Source of the DNA: Pelobates cultripes
Taxonomy: Eukaryota > Chordata > Amphibia > Anura > Pelobatidae
Assembly (NCBI GenBank): GCA_933207985.1
Contig: OW240914.1
Coordinates: 138,117,968 to 138,181,967, forward strand
Reading direction: 5' to 3'
DNA length: 64,000 nt
In this document: piece by piece, positions 59,166 to 64,000 of the stretch
Numbering within the stretch: position 1 is the stretch's first letter
Layout of the letters: each line of letters begins with the position of its first letter
Program-made: the position numbers and the translations under genes
The notes under the pieces: model-generated
Told to the model about the DNA's origin: nothing
Database searches by the model: none
What the model saw: the letters and a program-made list of their open reading frames with translations, nothing else

Positions 59166-60151
59166 TAAGAATGCATCTTTATATTCCTAACACTAACGTG
59201 TTCCTGTACGAATTTATCCAGTACACCTAGACTCAAGTTGTGATACATTTGGCTTGCTTGTATACATTATGATGTTGTCTGTATAGATGTGCACAGTTGA
59301 AGCATTTCACATTGTTGGAGATCATTAATATTACAAGGGGAACATAGGAAGGAAGAACTGAACGTTGGAAGATTTCATGTGTAATTTTGAGCTAGTCAAA
59401 GACACTATGGAGAGCTGACAGAAATTGTGTTTCACCAGGAAAATATGATCAAAGTCGACCAGTGAATGTTTCCATATATAGTATTTTTTATTCTGTTTAA
59501 TTGGATACCATGGGTAATCATGAAAGGCATTGGCAAAATCAAGGACCATTACTTGCCACTTGAGGATGTTGGTGCACATTTTTACGAGGACAATAACTGT
59601 TCAATGATTTATGCCTCATAACTCTGTGGTGAGTCTTACAACACTATTTTAGTGCAACCCATGTTAGATAATGCGAAAGACAGTTTCCTGAGGCAACTTG
59701 TCTCCCACGCTTAACTTAAATCAATAGAACCCATGGAAAATTAACCTTATAATGCAGACTAAAATAGCCATATTAAATTCACACATGGACATGTGAGAGG
59801 GGGTAAAACAGTCTTGGCTAAACTAAGTAATATTATTGTAACAGGAGAATCAATTGATTATATGCAGTATGGCTTCGGAATGTACCTGATTCATGAGATT
59901 CTATTAGAAGGATACGTTGCAATGTGTTGGGGACACAGAAGGGGCTGGTTTATAATTTTATTACACTCTTAACCATGTGACCAGGGGATTGGGCAACCTC
60001 TAGTCCCTTATTTGTTATGGCAAGTAATGGAATGGAAATAGGTTAGACAACACTGGATTTGTTAGATTAAATGGGATTAACAGCTTGGAGTGTAATATTG
60101 GGGAATAATATTTAGAGAATGATGGATCTTTAATTACTTCTTTCTAAATGC
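59166..60151. other. No gene seen
   Basis: AT-rich DNA. No supported open frame or repeat. Confidence 0.4.
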
Positions 60152-60231
60152 TTAACCCATTAAGGACACATAACATGTGTGACATGTCATGATTCCCTTT
60201 TATTCCAGAAGTTTGGTCCTTAATAGGTTAA
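60152..60231. mobile_element. 80-bp MITE, second copy
   Basis: TTAACCCATTAAGGACACAT and TTTGGTCCTTAATAGG are the inverted ends; the body GATTCCCTTTTATTCCAGAA is identical to that at 58244-58323. Its right TTAA is shared with the T2-type MITE that follows. Confidence 0.8.
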
Positions 60232-60798
60232 AGGATCACTATAGGGTCAGGAACACAAACATAGTGTTTAAACCACCATCTAGCACCCCTGGGCCCCTCA
60301 TAAATATAACATCTTACTGTATTCAAGCCAGAAGCTGTAGATCTGCATGCTGCTTGCCAAAAAACAAACAAAAAAACAAGCAGTCTGCTGACATCACCAG
60401 AAGTAGTAGCCTGATCCAATCACAATGCTTTCCCATAGGATTGGCTGAGACTGACAAAGAGACAGAGCCAGCATGATTTAAACACAGCCCAGGCCAATCA
60501 GCATCTCCTCATAGAGATGAATTGAATCAATGAATATCTATGAGAAAAGTTCAGTGTCTGCATGCAGAGGGAGGAGATAATGAATGTTTGGATGCATTTT
60601 AGGCAGCCGTGACCCAGGAAGGATCTCTAACAGCCATCTAAGGAGTGGCCAGTGAAGTTATCACTAGGCTATAATGTAAACACTGCACTTTATCTGAAAA
60701 GACAGTGTTTACAGCAAAAAGCCTGAAGGTAATGATTCTACTCACCAGAACAAATTCAATAAGCTGTAGCTGTTCTGGTGACTATAGTGTCCCTTTAA
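60228..60798. mobile_element. T2-type (Kolobok-like) MITE, complete
   Basis: TTAAAGGATCACTATAG at the left and CTATAGTGTCCCTTTAA at the right are TIRs, bounded by TTAA (60228-60231, 60795-60798). It is 571 bp and non-coding; the 95-codon frame inside is an A-rich chance frame. Confidence 0.82.
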
Positions 60799-61228
60799 TT
60801 ACACAGCCTCTGGGCATGGGACAAATATGTGAGGTCATTTAATGGCCCAATTACTTTCTTTTCTGAAATGTTTTATGAAATAATGTTTTATTGATGGTTT
60901 TCTTTTTATTTCATGCTCAGTTAAATGAAGGTTACTCACAACTTTTCCAGCGCTGACACACCTCCAATGCAGCCACCCACTCTGCCTCTATTTTTGTCAG
61001 CATGCTTGCTTATTCTTCCATGGTCTCCTCCTAGAAAAGCATTGGGGACGAGATACACACTTATGGCAAATGTCGAGCACCTCCAATCAAATTCTGAACT
61101 GAGTTTGACATAGTTTTGGGGCAGAAGCACCACTAGTGGCTTTCAGTGATTGCCACTAGAGGTGGATTTAGCCATATAATGTAAACATTACCTTTGCATT
61201 GCAACCACTGTGTCTTTTGTGGTTCTTA
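60799..61228. other. No gene; part of a T2-like repeat near 61090-61200
   Basis: GTGGCTTTCAGTGATTGCCA and CTAGAGGTGG near 61135-61165 recall T2-type MITE interior. Otherwise nothing recognisable. Confidence 0.35.
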
Positions 61229-61245
61229 AAAAAAAAAAAAAAAAG

Positions 61246-61280
<35 letters not shown>
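61229..61280. repeat. Poly(A) followed by (TAA)n
   Basis: An A run of about 16 and about ten TAA units. It may be the tail of a worn retroelement. Confidence 0.9.
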
Positions 61281-61284
61281 TACA

Positions 61285-61445
61285 CAGGGTTCAAAACTTC
61301 CACTCAACCACTAGCCATTGTATAGTAAACATTCACCCCTTTCAGGTAGAAATTTACTTCTGGTTAATGTGCCATGGACCTTTCAGACTTGAAGTGACGA
61401 GTAATTTATAGTCCTGTCTAGTAGGCTGTAAAATTTCAAGCCCTG
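61285..61445. mobile_element. hAT-like MITE
   Basis: CAGGGTTCAAAACTTCC at the left and AAATTTCAAGCCCTG at the right are TIR-like (CAGGGYTYGAAATT type). No clear 8-bp duplication is left. Confidence 0.5.
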
Positions 61446-63152
61446 ATATATTAATATCTCAGAAGAACATTAAGATCTCCATATCCAAATCACGAAGTTT
61501 AAACTTCATAATTATATGTCAAATTATTTCCTAGTAGTAATTATTAATATTTTATACTAGCATGAAATAAACAGAAAGAAGCAGCTATGAACTAGAGAAA
61601 GAAATCATTTTACAGGAGATTTATTTTCTAAACTAAAGGTATGTTCAGTGATCACAATTTCCAGTCCAAACTATCCTTTTCAAAATCGTGCAATTAAATC
61701 AACGCAGCAATAATTGGCGGGAAACTAGAGAGACATCTGTTATCTGTTCCAGTCAGGATATCAAACTTCTCCAGCAAGAAGAAGCATCTTCTTTTGTCTC
61801 CATGTGTTTACACTTATTGTTTTCCACTACTCTTTCCATTCTTTTCCCTTCTATTCATCATTGTCATGTATGTTAGTGCTGTATAAATAAAACATTAATG
61901 CTTGCAAAGGAAAAAGCCACCCACAGCCCAATAATGAGCTCACCTCCTATCTCTTTGATTCTCTTCCTAAGGCAGAACCAGTTAGTTACTATAAAATAGT
62001 GTGATCAAGGGAATTTCCAAATATGAAGGAAATATAACTTGCAAATCCTGGCGCAAGATGTTAAGATGGCCACTTCCATTAATAGACAGATGTAGTTGAA
62101 CTGTAAATATTCATGAATTACTCTAAGTGACATTTTACCTTTAACTATTTTGATTTTTACAATTTTTCCATTTCATAGATGGATTTATTAATTAGGGTTA
62201 ATTTTGAATTGCCAGATTACTACATACAACCTGCAAATTCAGTTAATTACAATAAACACAGCAAAGGGTGGGAATCTGTATAATGTATGGGAATCTGCAA
62301 CTTTAATAAACGCTGAATTTGGCTTTTCAAAAGCAGATTATGAGATGCCATTTGATTTCTTTTCACAAACTAAAAGAAAAAAACAAAACAATATTTAACG
62401 ACCAGCTGCAGAAGAATCCAGCAAATAAATAATTATTACAAATAATAAATTATGTACTGTCGACCATTCTATGATTTTTATTAATTATCCCATTGGTATT
62501 TTTGTAGTGGGAAACTGATTCGGGATCCGAATCAGACAGACTAAAATAGTGCGAAAATTGGCGTATATATTTTAGCGTACACTGAGAGAAGCATTTTTCT
62601 TCTGTTTGGTGTACAGAGCAAGTGCGAAAAAGTAAACAATAGAGAGAATAAATCTACAGTATATTTATATATTTTAATGTATTACAGATAACATAAATGG
62701 TGATGCTTTATACTGTTTCTCCTTTTTGTCCCTCTATTAATCATTTCTTACTTGATGTGTGAATACATTCAACATTTAGTTGCTGACCCTAGTCATCAAT
62801 CATCTTTTTTCCCATCAATCATTTCTTTTTTGATACCATGGAAATACTTCAGAATGCTGAACTGAAAACTGACTTGCTTGGCCCATGCGCATTTCAGTTG
62901 GTTTGTGATTCGGGTACATTGCAGCTCGGAGTTCAGGATTTTGACCAATCGCCCAGTTGGGCCAATTGGACACAGAATGAATCTCCAAGTCTAAAATTGT
63001 ATTTATTTGCACAGAGTAAAAGGACAGTACCTCTAGAGGATGATCCAGAAATAAACTTAAAGGGTTACTCCCTTCCATAGGATCACTTGGGCAAGAGCCC
63101 CATCAGTTTTAATGTGAGGGGAAAAAAAAGATTTGCATTAGTTTAGATACAC
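61446..63152. other. Repeat-poor AT-rich DNA; candidate conserved non-coding element
   Basis: No gene seen. 62030-62380 is repeat-free, contains several TAATTA/ATTAAT homeodomain-like sites and motifs such as TATTCATGAATTA, and might be an enhancer. This is impression only. Confidence 0.3.
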
Positions 63153-63154
63153 TA

Positions 63155-63604
63155 CACCCTGTTCCAAATTATTATGCAAATTCTATTTAAGTGTCACAAA
63201 GATTAAATATTTTGTTTTTCAGTTTAACTCATGGATGGCATTGTGTCTCAGGGCTCTTTTGATCACTGAAAACAATCTCTGACACCTGTGATAATTAGAT
63301 TGCCAGGTGAACCCAATTTAAGGAAAAACTACTAAAGCAGGGTGTTCCACATTATTGAGCAGAGCACCATTTTCATGCAATATGGGGAAGAAAAAGGATC
63401 TCTCTGCTGCTGAAAAGAGTGAAAAAGTTCAATGCCTTGGACGAGGTATGAAAACATTAGATATTTCACGAAAAACTTAAGCGTGATCATCGCACTATAA
63501 AGAGATTTGTGGCTGATTCAGAGCACAGACGGGTTCGTGCAGATTAAGGCACATTGAGGAAGATTTCTGCCAGATCCATGCAAAAAAAGGCTGTGATCCA
63601 GGGA
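63155..63604 (+). pseudogene. Tc1/mariner element, 5' part, truncated
   Basis: After TA at 63153-63154 comes CACCCTGTTCCAAATTATTATG, a Tc1-type TIR and leader. The transposase start MGKKKDLSAAEKSEKVQCLG begins at 63382 with the N-terminal helix-turn-helix; a deletion then shifts the frame, and a stop follows (ISRKT-stop). The element ends at about 63604, where other sequence begins. The catalytic half is absent. It is a different Tc1 lineage from the one at 28016-31481 by its TIR. Confidence 0.8.
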
Positions 63605-64000
63605 CAGGTGTCCGTGGAGTACAAGGTGGATACCTCAGAGTCTAGATTAAATTAAAAACATACTTTACTAGTTTCCAACATACAGAAAAAATAATTGGAC
63701 GGAATATAGAAAAGGAAAAAAATCACTATACAAACACAAAGAAAAAAGAGACAATAACTTCCTGGGGGGGAGGGGGGTGGGGGAAGCTCGATAAGCTTCA
63801 ATAGTCCTAATGAATATATAGGCTGAGAAAATATATATATATATGTATGATGAAGTAGAGGGTGGGTCTCAAAAAGACATAAGAAGGATTTGAGATGCAC
63901 AACAAACCCCTTAATAATGTCTCTTCAGGTCAACTAGATACTGTATCATAGTTACAAATAATATATTATGTATCAAAATGTTAAACAGGCACTATGTAAT
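63605..64000. other. No gene seen
   Basis: An AT-rich stretch with a G run at 63765-63782 and a TA tract at 63829-63846. It may be another repeat inserted in the Tc1 copy. Confidence 0.35.

Noticed and set aside
1..64000. CRISPR array, operon, prophage or other bacterial system
   Set aside because: No spaced direct repeats with unique spacers, no ribosome-binding-site-led gene series. The whole window is typical of vertebrate repeats.

Overview
The window looks like intergenic or intronic DNA of a frog (anuran amphibian). The pointers are TTAA-flanked MITEs with TTAAAGG-type ends (the T2/Kolobok style known from Xenopus), many hAT elements with 8-bp target duplications, Tc1 elements, L1-type LINEs with ORF1 and ORF2, a tRNA-derived SINE, hammerhead-like ribozyme motifs of the kind carried by Penelope-like elements, and very long CA/TG microsatellites. 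I found no host exon, rRNA, tRNA gene or CRISPR array. This identification is from memory of repeat families; nothing was searched.

Layout. 0-9 kb: a solo-LTR candidate in a TG microsatellite, a 267-bp palindrome carrying two opposed hammerhead-like motifs, and a stack of hAT elements nested in one another. 9-15 kb: mostly low-repeat AT-rich DNA, with a worn L1 3' end and a second hammerhead-bearing foldback element. 15-20 kb: an hAT region holding a solo LTR that itself holds another hAT, then an hAT carrying a minisatellite. 20-27 kb: worn L1 pieces on the plus strand, an LTR fragment, another hAT and a SINE. 28-31.7 kb: a T2-type MITE split by a Tc1 element, which is split by an LTR-like element. 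32-35.7 kb: a 3.2-kb pyrimidine-rich minisatellite. 36.6-57 kb: an LTR/Penelope-like stretch with a third hammerhead-like motif, then minus-strand LINEs. 57-64 kb: mostly unique AT-rich DNA with small MITEs and the start of a Tc1 element.

The only long, well-preserved genes are those of two full-length L1-type retrotransposons, both on the minus strand. Element A (41191-47766) and element B (50014-57064) each have a 16-bp target duplication, a poly(A) end with AATAAA, a short 5' UTR, an intact ORF1 (RNA-binding chaperone) and an ORF2 (endonuclease plus reverse transcriptase) broken by a single apparent +1 shift. In both, ORF2 from start to stop is exactly 3,790 nt, so each is one homopolymer base away from an open frame of 1,262 codons. 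Element A has landed inside ORF1 of an older LINE, whose two halves can still be recognised on either side.

In an L1, ORF1 and ORF2 proteins bind their own RNA in cis; ORF2 nicks DNA at TTTT/AA and reverse-transcribes from the nick. Both insertion sites here fit that signature. Everything else in the window is probably non-autonomous or dead.
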